Assembly (NCBI GenBank): GCA_020631405.1
Contig: JAHDHH010000002.1
Location: 46,464-110,463 of the forward strand
Direction: 5' to 3'
From: Saprospiraceae bacterium
GTDB taxonomy: Bacteria; Bacteroidota; Bacteroidia; Chitinophagales; Saprospiraceae
DNA: 64,000 bases
Made by a program: the position numbers and the translations under genes. Below the pieces are notes generated by a model. The model worked only from the letters and a program-made list of their open reading frames with translations. It did not search any database and was not told the DNA's origin. Shown piece by piece: positions 36,647-44,770 of this stretch (position 1 is the stretch's first letter; each line of letters begins with the position of its first letter).

Positions 36647-37417
36647 ATGAAGACAAAAAAGGAGATAGTACGGAATTGGCTACACAGGTATACGGGACTC
36701 CCGATTAACAAGTTTGGAGAGTATATCTTATTAGTCAACTTTAGTAGATATGTAGAGGATTTTGCCAAGTTATATGATGTACCTGTAATTGGTAAGGATA
36801 GAGCTATGCAGGTTGCCACCTATGACAATATAAGTATCATCAACTTTGGTATGGGTTCGCCTAATGCTGCCACTATTATGGACCTATTGACTGCAATCAA
36901 GCCCAAGGCAGTTCTGTTTCTTGGTAAGTGTGGAGGTCTTAAAAAGTCCAATTCAGTTGGAGACTTGATCCTACCAATTGCCTCTATCAGAGGAGAAGGT
37001 ACATCCAACGATTATATGCCACCAGAGGTGCCAGGACTACCTGCCTTTGCAATGCAAAAGGCAATATCTACTACCATTAGGGACTATGGCCAAGATTATT
37101 GGACAGGTACTGTTTACACTACTAATAGAAGAGTTTGGGAACACGATAGTAGCTTTAAGTCTTATCTCAAAAAGATTAGAGTCATTGCCATAGAAATGGA
37201 GACGGCTACAATATTCACGGTTGGATTTAAGAATAAGATTCCTACAGGGGCTTTGCTGCTTATCTCTGATATGCCTATGGACCCAGAAGGGGTGAAGACA
37301 GAAAAGAGTGACAAGTTAGTCTCTAAGAATTTTGTCGACTCTCACTTACAGATTGGTATTGATTCACTGAAACAATTGATTAACAAATCACTGACGGTTA
37401 AACACCTAAAGTTTTAG
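36647..37417 (+). CDS. amn: AMP nucleosidase, short form
   Basis: Hydrolyses AMP to adenine and ribose-5-phosphate. I chose the ATG at 36647 (MKTKKEIVRNWLHRYTG, 256 aa), which matches the phylum's short AMP nucleosidases; the TTG 54 bases earlier has no family support. Nucleoside-phosphorylase fold with FGMGSPNAATIMDLL, FLGKCGGL and the IAIEMETAT block near 195-203. It lacks the long N-terminal regulatory domain of E. coli Amn. A TAACTTTA box ends five bases before the ATG. Confidence 0.88.
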   Translation: MKTKKEIVRNWLHRYTGLPINKFGEYILLVNFSRYVEDFAKLYDVPVIGKDRAMQVATYDNISIINFGMGSPNAATIMDLLTAIKPKAVLFLGKCGGLKKSNSVGDLILPIASIRGEGTSNDYMPPEVPGLPAFAMQKAISTTIRDYGQDYWTGTVYTTNRRVWEHDSSFKSYLKKIRVIAIEMETATIFTVGFKNKIPTGALLLISDMPMDPEGVKTEKSDKLVSKNFVDSHLQIGIDSLKQLINKSLTVKHLKF

Positions 37418-37427
37418 GCTGCTACGA

Positions 37428-38132
37428 CTACCTCCCAAGTAAGAAGATACAATACTTCTTTCCGAGCTCAGGTCTTTGTTGCTTCCAAGCCTTGATGGGT
37501 TTGGTCTGTATCTGTTCGTCTTGAGCTGTAAGATTACTAGCGATGCATAGTTGAATATTTGGAGAGAGCTGGCCTAGAAGATGGGTCATCAGTCTTTCGT
37601 TACGATAAGGGGTCTCGATATAGATCTGTGTTTGTCCTTGCTTGAGGATGACTTGCTCTACTTTTTTTAATTCTTGTTGGAGTTCAGGTACTTTGATAGG
37701 TAGGTATCCTTTGAAGGTGAAGTTTTGACCATTGAGTCCACTTGCCATAAGTGCTAGCATGATAGAGTTAGGTCCGACAAGTGGTTTAACTCTAATATTG
37801 CGTTCTTGTGCAGCGGATACAATGGCGTTGCCGGGGTCTGCTATACATGGAGTACCACTTTCAGACATTATTCCGACCACCTTCTTTTCCTTCCAATGCT
37901 GCTTGACTTCTGGTAGTATTGCCTTGATGTTCTTTTTAGGTATTTCTATCCAAGTATAGTCGTCTATGGCTTTGCCAAGTTTGAGTTTTGCTATCCACCT
38001 CCTTGCTGTCCTGATGCGTTCTGCAACGATGACGTCTACCCCTTCTAAGGTAGACTTGTATTCATCATCTGCGAATGTAATATAGTCTTCATGAATGGGT
38101 ATAGGAAAGAGGTAGAGTTGGATTGGTTTCAT
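37428..38132 (-). CDS. RsmI-like SAM-dependent methyltransferase (tetrapyrrole-methylase fold)
   Basis: 234 aa. Tetrapyrrole methylase fold with VVGIMSESGTPCIADPGNAIV (SAM/substrate GTPxxxDPG motif, about 90-105), LVGPNSIMLALMASGL near 118-131 and QIYIETPYRNERL near 172. The 16S rRNA 2'-O-methyltransferase RsmI has the same fold but starts with a different loop; this paralogue is common in Bacteroidota and its target is uncertain. The gene upstream ends two bases before the start. Confidence 0.8.
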   Translation of the reverse strand: MKPIQLYLFPIPIHEDYITFADDEYKSTLEGVDVIVAERIRTARRWIAKLKLGKAIDDYTWIEIPKKNIKAILPEVKQHWKEKKVVGIMSESGTPCIADPGNAIVSAAQERNIRVKPLVGPNSIMLALMASGLNGQNFTFKGYLPIKVPELQQELKKVEQVILKQGQTQIYIETPYRNERLMTHLLGQLSPNIQLCIASNLTAQDEQIQTKPIKAWKQQRPELGKKYCIFLLGR

Positions 38133-38133
38133 G

Positions 38134-39627
38134 TTATGTTTTGATTCTGATTAAGCCAGACTTAGCTTTTTGGTGTAAACTATTCTGGTAGTCATCTGGA
38201 TTGAGACTTAAGCACTCTTCAAAGTATAGTCGAGCAAGGTCAACTTGCTGTTGGCTTTCGTATATGATTCCTATTTGTAAGGCAGCATTGCATGCATAGA
38301 ATGAGGATTGGTAAGCTTCTACAGATAGGATCTCTTTATAGTATGTCAGAGCATCTGGATAATTATAGAGCTTTTGCGCTATTCTTCCCATGCGATAGAG
38401 GTACTCTGCTCTGAGTAGGTCATGATAGTAAAATAAGTGTGCCTTCTTCACTAGGTGTTGTGCTGCTTCTTGGTATTTACCACCATCGAAAAGTAATCTT
38501 GCTATGAGTAAGTCAGGATGAGGAATGTAATCTTTATTGGCTTCCTTAAGAGCTTGTTTGTCGTCATCTATGAGGTCATGCCCTAGCTTGATACACTTGT
38601 CCATATAGGTCTTGTAGCCTGCAACATTGTCATTGAGGACTAATTCTGACCAACCTAATTTTTGGTACGCTTCCTTAATGTAGTGTCTTCCTTCGAAGGT
38701 ATTGACAAAGTGAAGTAAGTACTCTTTAGCACTTGGATCTAAGACCCTTAGTCGACACAGTCCTTGCAAAAATGACAGGTAGGGTAACTTCTGGTAGTCT
38801 ACATCCGTAAGGTCACTCATAATCTCCAACGCAAGAGTATTCTTCCCACTTCTTTGGGCTAGCTTGACTCCTACAAACTTAGCCAGAGGGCTTGGGTTCT
38901 GACCTACTTCTGATTGCATATAGTATGCCCACGCCTCGTCAGGCTTATTCTGTTGATAGAGCTTGATGAAGGCAAGGATAACCTCAGACTCTTGAAAGAA
39001 GAGGCCAGCAGACTCTGAAGCAAGTACCGAGTTGATTTCGTCTACTCCTTGTGCTATGGTCCCAGAGATACCCATGATATTTTTGAATAGAGCAGGCAAT
39101 GGGATAGTCTCTACCAAGGCATGTATGATGGATAGACTCTTGTTGTACAGGAGGAAGTCAGGGTGGTTTTGTTTTGCCTTTTCTAAAAGATTATAGGCTT
39201 GATAGAGTTCTCTAGCACTGGTGACTAGCTCGTCAAATTTTGACCTGACAAGGGCCCATTGTAGGAGTATTTCTGCTTCTGCAAATGCTGCAAAGGGATC
39301 ATCTGACTGACTACGAGATCTAATGGCTTGTAGTCTAGCCTTTTTATTGGCTTTGAGCCTTGAGAAGTCACTCTCTCTTTCATAGATAAATAGAGTCAAG
39401 AAGTCAACATAATTAGCCATGTGAAGGATGGCGAGATTGTCTGGGGTTGCAGTAGTCAAGGAATCAAGAATGGCCTTGCCTCTATCTAGGTTTAGGGCGG
39501 TGATATGCTGGTAGGCTTGGTTGATGGCTTCGTCATAGTCAAAGTAGGCCTGTGCTCTACCGAATTGCAGGGATAGCAGCAATGTCATACAGAGTAGGAC
39601 CTGTCGTATATGGGCAGAGTATATCAT
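38134..39627 (-). CDS. Exported tetratricopeptide-repeat protein
   Basis: 497 aa. Signal peptide (about 1-25, ending GRAQA) and helical repeats through the whole protein, clearest at the C-terminus (ALQIGIIYESQQQVDLARLYFEECLSLNPDD, seen as two helices). No recognised catalytic domain. Probably a periplasmic or surface scaffold. It lies beyond a terminator for the zinc-ribbon operon, so it has its own promoter, and it precedes the RsmI-like gene with no gap. Confidence 0.75.
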   Translation of the reverse strand: MIYSAHIRQVLLCMTLLLSLQFGRAQAYFDYDEAINQAYQHITALNLDRGKAILDSLTTATPDNLAILHMANYVDFLTLFIYERESDFSRLKANKKARLQAIRSRSQSDDPFAAFAEAEILLQWALVRSKFDELVTSARELYQAYNLLEKAKQNHPDFLLYNKSLSIIHALVETIPLPALFKNIMGISGTIAQGVDEINSVLASESAGLFFQESEVILAFIKLYQQNKPDEAWAYYMQSEVGQNPSPLAKFVGVKLAQRSGKNTLALEIMSDLTDVDYQKLPYLSFLQGLCRLRVLDPSAKEYLLHFVNTFEGRHYIKEAYQKLGWSELVLNDNVAGYKTYMDKCIKLGHDLIDDDKQALKEANKDYIPHPDLLIARLLFDGGKYQEAAQHLVKKAHLFYYHDLLRAEYLYRMGRIAQKLYNYPDALTYYKEILSVEAYQSSFYACNAALQIGIIYESQQQVDLARLYFEECLSLNPDDYQNSLHQKAKSGLIRIKT

Positions 39628-39720
39628 CTATTACCTCTTAGAACGACTGAGTATTTTGAATTGATACATGGATGAAGTGATAGTTTGACTGAGTGGAGTA
39701 TTGGTTTCTTTATGATAATC

Positions 39721-39753
39721 AAAAAAAAAGCTCCTTGGTTTCCCAAAGAGCTT
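39721..39753 (-). terminator. Intrinsic terminator of the panD-to-zinc-ribbon operon
   Basis: Read leftward: 11-base-pair stem (AAGCTCTTTGG with CCAAGGAGCTT, one U-G pair), GAAA loop, then nine T. It lies 25 bases after the zinc-ribbon stop. Confidence 0.9.
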
Positions 39754-39777
39754 CTAAGTTATAAGTTGGCAAGGAGT

Positions 39778-40536
39778 CTAGTCTTCTTGTGTGACGATTC
39801 CAGCGATTTCATTATCAACTAGGATTCTTCCACAGTGCTCACATGCTATGATTTTCTTTCTTAATCCGATTTCGATCTGTACTTGCGGTGGTATTCTATT
39901 GAAACATCCGCCACATGCATTTCTTTCGATACTTGCTACTGCAAGACCATTTCTATAACTTGATCTAATTCTATCGTATGATTTCAAGATTCTTTCATCG
40001 ACTAATTTTCTTGCCTTTTCAGACTTGTTAGTCAATTTAGTCTGTTCTTTTTCAGTCTTTTCGATAATCTTAGCTAGCTCATCTTTTTTAGCATCAAGCT
40101 GTGCTTTCTTAGCTTCGATTTTTGACTGGCTTTCTTCAAGGTTCTCTGTTTTAGATCCCTTGATTGCGATGACTTCTCTAATCTTCTTCTCAGATAATTG
40201 AATTTCTAATTCTTGTAATTCAATCTCCTTAGTCAGCGCCTCGAATTCTCTATTGTTTTTCACTTCATCAAGCTGAGTCTTGTATCTTTCGATAAGCGTC
40301 TCTGAAGTTGCGATGTTTTTCTTGTGATTGCTCAACTCATCTTCAAGAGCTTGCATATTATCTTGAAGCTTTTCCATTCTAGTTTCCAAGCCTTTGACCT
40401 CGTCTTCTAAATCTTCTACCTCTATTGGAAGCTCACCTTTAAGTACTTTGATTCCATCAATCTGAGAATCAATTTCTTGAAGACTGTGGATGTTCCTTAG
40501 CCTTTCTTCTATTGTAAGTGTCTTAGTTGTTGCCAT
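39778..40536 (-). CDS. Coiled-coil protein with C-terminal zinc ribbon
   Basis: 252 aa. A long antiparallel-type coiled coil (about 10-195, heptads rich in Glu, Lys and Leu) then a zinc ribbon with Cys208, Cys211, Cys232 and Cys235. This is the C4-type zinc ribbon family (CdsZ/HP0958-like), thought to bind RNA or act as a chaperone. It is six bases after the Nif3 stop, a pairing conserved across many bacteria. Confidence 0.9.
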   Translation of the reverse strand: MATTKTLTIEERLRNIHSLQEIDSQIDGIKVLKGELPIEVEDLEDEVKGLETRMEKLQDNMQALEDELSNHKKNIATSETLIERYKTQLDEVKNNREFEALTKEIELQELEIQLSEKKIREVIAIKGSKTENLEESQSKIEAKKAQLDAKKDELAKIIEKTEKEQTKLTNKSEKARKLVDERILKSYDRIRSSYRNGLAVASIERNACGGCFNRIPPQVQIEIGLRKKIIACEHCGRILVDNEIAGIVTQED

Positions 40537-40542
40537 ATATTT

Positions 40543-41340
40543 TTAGAAATAGTTTATAGGATTAGTATTCACTTCTGTGAAATGGACTGCAAAATTACTA
40601 AATTTTTTGCTTATAAGTTCAACAAGTAGGTCAATGGTGTATTGTTCGCTTTCATAGTGACCAATATCAGCTATAATTATTTGATTATTTGCATCAAAAA
40701 ACTCATGATATTTGAAGTCAGCTGTGATGAATACATCAGCCTCTTTTCGAATAGCTGTAGATAGAAGAAAAGACCCACTACCACCACAGATTGCCACAGA
40801 TTGTATCATTGATTTGTGGGGAAGAGTATACCTGACCACACCTGCTTTCATAGTTGATTTGAGGTGTGCTAGGAAGGCATTGACTTCCAAGGGCTGAGGA
40901 AGTAGGCCTAGTACACCTGACCCGATTATTTCTTGACTTCCTGGATTAGGCTTTGGGCTAAGTATTGCTATATCTTTTAGATTAAGCGTCTTAGCTATGC
41001 GTTCGTTGACTCCATTGGCTAAGACATTATCTAGATTAGTATGGATGGCTATTATCGCAATATCGTGCTTGATGGCAGTCACTATAGCCTTGCTAATGTA
41101 GTGATCATAATCTATCTTCTTGATTCCTGAGAAGATGATAGGGTGGTGAGCTATTACAACATTGCACTGCTTAGCTGCAGCGTCTAAGATGACAGCTTCT
41201 GTAGTATCTAGTGATACGAGTACTCCACTCACCTCTGCCTTATGATCACCGACTAGTATGCCAGCATTGTCATAATGTTCTTGGTAGGCGAAAGGAGCGA
41301 TACCATCTAGATAATTATAGAGGTCTTTAACTGTGGTCAT
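40543..41340 (-). CDS. Nif3-like dinuclear-metal hexamer protein
   Basis: 265 aa. NIF3/DUF34 family: [33 protein letters not shown] (metal His near 65-66), [13 protein letters not shown] near 100 and a C-terminal DIGHYESEQ. Some homologues have an extra PII-like insert and 365 aa; that insert is absent here. Role unproven, possibly metal-dependent hydrolase in GTP cyclohydrolase/tRNA context. Start overlaps the previous gene by 14 bases. Confidence 0.9.
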   Translation of the reverse strand: MTTVKDLYNYLDGIAPFAYQEHYDNAGILVGDHKAEVSGVLVSLDTTEAVILDAAAKQCNVVIAHHPIIFSGIKKIDYDHYISKAIVTAIKHDIAIIAIHTNLDNVLANGVNERIAKTLNLKDIAILSPKPNPGSQEIIGSGVLGLLPQPLEVNAFLAHLKSTMKAGVVRYTLPHKSMIQSVAICGGSGSFLLSTAIRKEADVFITADFKYHEFFDANNQIIIADIGHYESEQYTIDLLVELISKKFSNFAVHFTEVNTNPINYF

Positions 41341-41797
41341 TTTTGCTCATTTTTGCTATGAGAGATGTTGTCGACTTTCCTTCGACGAATGCTAGAGTCT
41401 TTACTATACCTCCATAGGTCTGTAAGTGATCGTATCCGACAATGTCTTCTACTGTATAGTCTCCACCTTTGACAAGTACTTGAGGACTGAGTGCCGTGAT
41501 TAGGTGTAATGGAGTATCCTCTTCAAAACTGATAACGTAGTCTACTGCTTCTAATCCAGCCATGACTAACATCCTGTCTGGTAATGCGTTGACTGGTCTG
41601 TCTGGTCCTTTTAGTCTGGATACTGAGGCATCACTGTTGATACCCACAATCAGGAGGTCTCCCTCTTGCTTGGCTGCAGCTAGGTAAGTAACATGACCAG
41701 CATGCAAGATATCGAAGCAGCCATTAGTGAAGACGACTTGTCTTCCTGTGATAGTATCGCGGAGTGCCTGCACATCGTAGAATATCTTATGCTGCAT
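41327..41797 (-). CDS. Heptose-1-phosphate adenylyltransferase-like protein (RfaE2-type)
   Basis: 156 aa from the ATG at 41797, which overlaps the upstream stop by 11 bases; the ATG at 41842 would overlap by 56. Cytidylyltransferase fold with [16 protein letters not shown] (HxGH) near 22-37 and [16 protein letters not shown] near 110-125. It is the nucleotidyl half of HldE, acting on D-glycero-beta-D-manno-heptose 1-phosphate in LPS core synthesis; the kinase half (RfaE1) is not here. Other nucleotidyl substrates are possible. Confidence 0.85.
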   Translation of the reverse strand: MQHKIFYDVQALRDTITGRQVVFTNGCFDILHAGHVTYLAAAKQEGDLLIVGINSDASVSRLKGPDRPVNALPDRMLVMAGLEAVDYVISFEEDTPLHLITALSPQVLVKGGDYTVEDIVGYDHLQTYGGIVKTLAFVEGKSTTSLIAKMSKNDHS

Positions 41798-42821
41798 GGA
41801 GTCTTCTATTAATGTATGGTAAACATAAGAAGAAAAGCCCACCTATCAAGACATTGCAAAAGAGCTGTATCGCGAAGAACACTATGTTAGCAAATGAGAA
41901 GGCATCAGAGCTAGATATACCAAAGAGTAATAATCCACTCGTGACGAGGAGGTGGTAGCTACCCATTCCACCAGGTGATGGAAAGACTATACCTAGTGTC
42001 CCAAAGACAAACACTATCAAACCTGCCAGCATAGAAAGATGGGCAGTAGGAGCGAAGGCAAAAAAACAGAGGTAGGTCATAAAGTAGTAGCACAACCAAA
42101 TGACTACAGTATAGCAAATGAAGAGCGGTAGGTGTTTTACATGTCTAATAGACATCAAGCTATCAAAGAAGCTTTGAGCCTTTGTAACAAGCCAAGAAGT
42201 ATTTCCTTGCTTGGATTGGTGCCTGATGATGAAGTATCCAACTATCGCCAAACACAATCCAACTACAGCTGCAATACCAAGCGTAATCAGAGTACTAGTT
42301 TGGACATTTTCCGTAAGGAAGTCGATGATCAGTCCTCGTGCTACGACAACGGTAAACCCTAGTACCACTAGAAGTGATATCACATCAGCCACTCTATCAA
42401 TGACAACACTGGCCAGCACTTTTTCTATTGGTATATTTTCATACTTAGACAGGAGACCAGTTCTGACGAGTTCGCCAGCTCTAGGTACGCCAAGATTGAC
42501 GAAGTAGCCAACCATCAAAGCCCCAAGAGTATTGATGAGTCTTGGATTAAAGTCTTCGGCATCGAGTATCTGATTCCAGCGAAGAGCCCGTGCTAGGCTA
42601 CTCAGCATGTAGACTAAGAGGATGACAATAATCCAAACCCACTTGACTGACTTGAAGTCCCCAATGATCTTGTCCCATAGCGAACAATCACCGGTAATGC
42701 CCTTGAGTCGACACTCTTCGAGGTACGAAGCTTGTTGACTTTGAAACATGAAGTAGAGGATCATAAATCCTATCCCAAAGAAGGTTAGGATTTTGAGGGC
42801 TTCAAAGAGTTTTCCTTTCAA
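41787..42821 (-). CDS. Lysylphosphatidylglycerol-synthase-TM / UPF0104 flippase-like protein
   Basis: 344 aa, about eight membrane helices, with the family stretch RALRWNQIL near 84-92, [23 protein letters not shown] near 110-131 and [12 protein letters not shown] near 292-303. The catalytic aminoacyl-transferase domain of MprF is absent, so it is a membrane-only relative, thought to move lipids. It starts two bases after panD. Confidence 0.85.
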   Translation of the reverse strand: MKGKLFEALKILTFFGIGFMILYFMFQSQQASYLEECRLKGITGDCSLWDKIIGDFKSVKWVWIIVILLVYMLSSLARALRWNQILDAEDFNPRLINTLGALMVGYFVNLGVPRAGELVRTGLLSKYENIPIEKVLASVVIDRVADVISLLVVLGFTVVVARGLIIDFLTENVQTSTLITLGIAAVVGLCLAIVGYFIIRHQSKQGNTSWLVTKAQSFFDSLMSIRHVKHLPLFICYTVVIWLCYYFMTYLCFFAFAPTAHLSMLAGLIVFVFGTLGIVFPSPGGMGSYHLLVTSGLLLFGISSSDAFSFANIVFFAIQLFCNVLIGGLFFLCLPYINRRLHAA

Positions 42822-42823
42822 CC

Positions 42824-43171
42824 TTAAGAAAGCTTGTTATGCTCGTTAGGGAAGACAGTTACAGCCTTATACTTTCTCGCTTCTTCTTGGCTCATGTACC
42901 CATAAGATATGATGATAACGATGTCACCAAGTTCAGCTCTCCTAGCAGCAGCGCCATTGAGACAGATGACTCCAGAGCCTCTTTCGCCAGTAATGACGTA
43001 AGTCTCTAGTCTCTCTCCATTGTTGTTGTTGACGATCTGTACTCGTTCGCCTTCAATCAAATTGGCAGCGTCCATGAGGTCTTCATCAATGGTGATAGAG
43101 CCAACGTAATTCAGGTTAGCCTGAGTGATCGTAGCTCTATGTATTTTTGACTTGTGTACTTTAATTAACAT
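42824..43171 (-). CDS. panD: Aspartate 1-decarboxylase proenzyme
   Basis: Makes beta-alanine for pantothenate and CoA. 115 aa; the self-cleavage site Gly24-Ser25 (in YVGSIT) is intact, giving the pyruvoyl group. Lys9, Tyr22, Arg54 and Tyr58 of the active site are all present, as is NGAAAR near 73-78. First gene of a five-gene operon and transcribed from a -7 box four bases before the ATG. Confidence 0.96.
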   Translation of the reverse strand: MLIKVHKSKIHRATITQANLNYVGSITIDEDLMDAANLIEGERVQIVNNNNGERLETYVITGERGSGVICLNGAAARRAELGDIVIIISYGYMSQEEARKYKAVTVFPNEHNKLS

Positions 43172-43175
43172 ACTG

Positions 43176-43183
43176 CAAAAGTA
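43176..43183 (-). promoter_or_regulatory. -7 promoter box of panD
   Basis: Reads TACTTTTG on the minus strand, exact. Only four bases (CAGT) separate it from the ATG, so the predicted transcript starts at or next to the A of the start codon. -33 is TTA-like rather than TTG. Confidence 0.6.
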
Positions 43184-43309
43184 TAGGAAAAAATGAATCT
43201 AATAATTGTATTTAACTAGAAATAAAGGATACAACTATTTTGAATAGAAATAGAGGGTAGGATGATTGAATTTCTGATATCTGGTCTGGTGTTGAGGTCA
43301 AGGATAGCT

Positions 43310-43525
43310 CTAATCAATAATTAGGTTAAATCCCTTTCTTAAGTACTTGCTGATATTGATCCAAAATGCGACAAAGAGGTAGATAATGACTGGAGAACCC
43401 ATTGCCACGAATGATGTGTAGATAAAGTACATTCTGACTTTGGCTGATGAAATGCCCATTTTGTGACCAAGGTAGGAGCAGACACCAAATGAAAATTTTT
43501 CTATAAAATTTCTTAGAGTTTCCAT
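43310..43525 (-). CDS. PspC-domain small membrane protein
   Basis: 71 aa. FSFGVCSYLGHKMGISSAKVRMYFIYTS and the following membrane helix (ending FWINI) match the PspC family, whose members sense envelope stress or regulate other proteins at the membrane. There is no PspA or PspB partner in the window. It lies 67 bases after the small membrane gene and is probably in the same transcript. Confidence 0.8.
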   Translation of the reverse strand: METLRNFIEKFSFGVCSYLGHKMGISSAKVRMYFIYTSFVAMGSPVIIYLFVAFWINISKYLRKGFNLIID

Positions 43526-43592
43526 GTTATTGCTAAAGATAATGTAAAACTCTGACTATCAAGTATTGAGTAGGATGAAAATAGCCTACATC

Positions 43593-43787
43593 TTAGTATT
43601 CGGCTATACTCATTTCTTGAATGGAGTATGACTTAGCCGTAGTCTTTTCTCCTGTCAGGCAAGAGATAGTGCCTAAGATGCCAATCATAGAGAGCAATAC
43701 AATGATAATATAATCTTTGAATTTTTGAGGAGTCGATAGCACTGCTAGCAGTGTGCCGAACACATCAGTTGTTTGGGATGATTGCAT
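43593..43787 (-). CDS. Small single-pass membrane protein
   Basis: 64 aa with one hydrophobic helix (about 26-45, YIIIVLLSMIGILGTISCL) and an acidic/polar N-terminus. No homology recognised. I keep it because an exact -33/-7 promoter stands at the right distance upstream and the PspC-like gene follows. A role in envelope stress is a guess. Confidence 0.6.
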   Translation of the reverse strand: MQSSQTTDVFGTLLAVLSTPQKFKDYIIIVLLSMIGILGTISCLTGEKTTAKSYSIQEMSIAEY

Positions 43788-43819
43788 TGTTTTTGGGTTT
43801 TTGGGTTACAAATGCATAA

Positions 43820-43849
43820 CAAATCTACTGAAAAACAACTTGATTGCAA
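43820..43849 (-). promoter_or_regulatory. Promoter of the small membrane gene pair
   Basis: On the minus strand TTG (43847-43849), 19 bases, then TAGATTTG (43820-43827): an exact match with ideal spacing. The leader to the ATG at 43787 is about 28 bases. Confidence 0.8.
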
Positions 43850-43945
43850 AAATTAAGGGCAGGTATTTGGGTGTAAACACTTATTGCACAGCTAATTAAA
43901 CATATGCAAAAAAAACATTTATAAGTTTTAACATTATGTAATGAA

Positions 43946-44770
43946 TTAGGCTTTAACCCATTGCATAGTATAGACGTGAGGTATTATGACGTCATTAAGC
44001 CTATAGGCATACTTGTTTTTTTCTACTTCAACCATATTGTCAAAGCACTTATAAGGGGAATATGGGTACTCTTCGAAGACTTCTAGGTCAAACTGTCGGG
44101 ATTTGAATGCCTCAAAAATCTCAGCTAAGGCATGTGACCAGAAGCACTGCTCATACATTGTCTTATCATCATCACTCGCATAGCTTCCCTCTTCTACTTC
44201 TTTGTACATGTGAGTATTGAAGTAGTCATATCCAATTGTATTCTTGGGGTGGTCAAACATGTAAAGTGTAGGATGGAATTCAGTAATCATAACTGTAGAC
44301 CCAGGGTGTGTAACTGCATTTAGTTGATCTGCAAGGTGTCCTAAATCTGGCAACCACACTAAGGCGCCATAGCTCATAAATACAAAGTCAAAGGTCTGAT
44401 CAATGTGATCTGTAAGTGTATTGGTATTGGCGACAACAAATGTAGCTGCAGAGCCATCCTTCTCTGCAAGTTCTCTAGCTATCTCTATTGCTTCTTCTGA
44501 AAAGTCAGTACCGACGACCTGCTTAGCACCTAGTCGACCTATGGAGATGGTATCCATTCCGAAGTGGCACTGAACATGGAGCACTGACTTGCCAGCAACA
44601 GCTTGGAGAAGGGGAAGTTCTATATCATTGAGGCTAGATTTTCCTCCAAGGAAGCCATCTACATCGTAGAGTTCGCTATTGAGATGATTCTTGGAGACAC
44701 TATTCCAGAAGGTCTTATTGATTTCAAAAGCTGAACTTAGGTTGTCTTGATTGTCATTAGTCATTATCAT
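43946..44770 (-). CDS. Class I SAM-dependent methyltransferase
   Basis: 274 aa. Rossmann SAM fold with the nucleotide strand VLHVQCHFGMDTISIGRLG near 65-82, VVGTDFSEEAIEIA near 85-98 and FVFMSYGALVWL near 130. Substrate unknown. ATG overlaps the PBP1A stop by one base (TAATG), so translation is coupled to PBP1A. A start two codons later (Met3) is also possible. Confidence 0.85.
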   Translation of the reverse strand: MIMTNDNQDNLSSAFEINKTFWNSVSKNHLNSELYDVDGFLGGKSSLNDIELPLLQAVAGKSVLHVQCHFGMDTISIGRLGAKQVVGTDFSEEAIEIARELAEKDGSAATFVVANTNTLTDHIDQTFDFVFMSYGALVWLPDLGHLADQLNAVTHPGSTVMITEFHPTLYMFDHPKNTIGYDYFNTHMYKEVEEGSYASDDDKTMYEQCFWSHALAEIFEAFKSRQFDLEVFEEYPYSPYKCFDNMVEVEKNKYAYRLNDVIIPHVYTMQWVKA

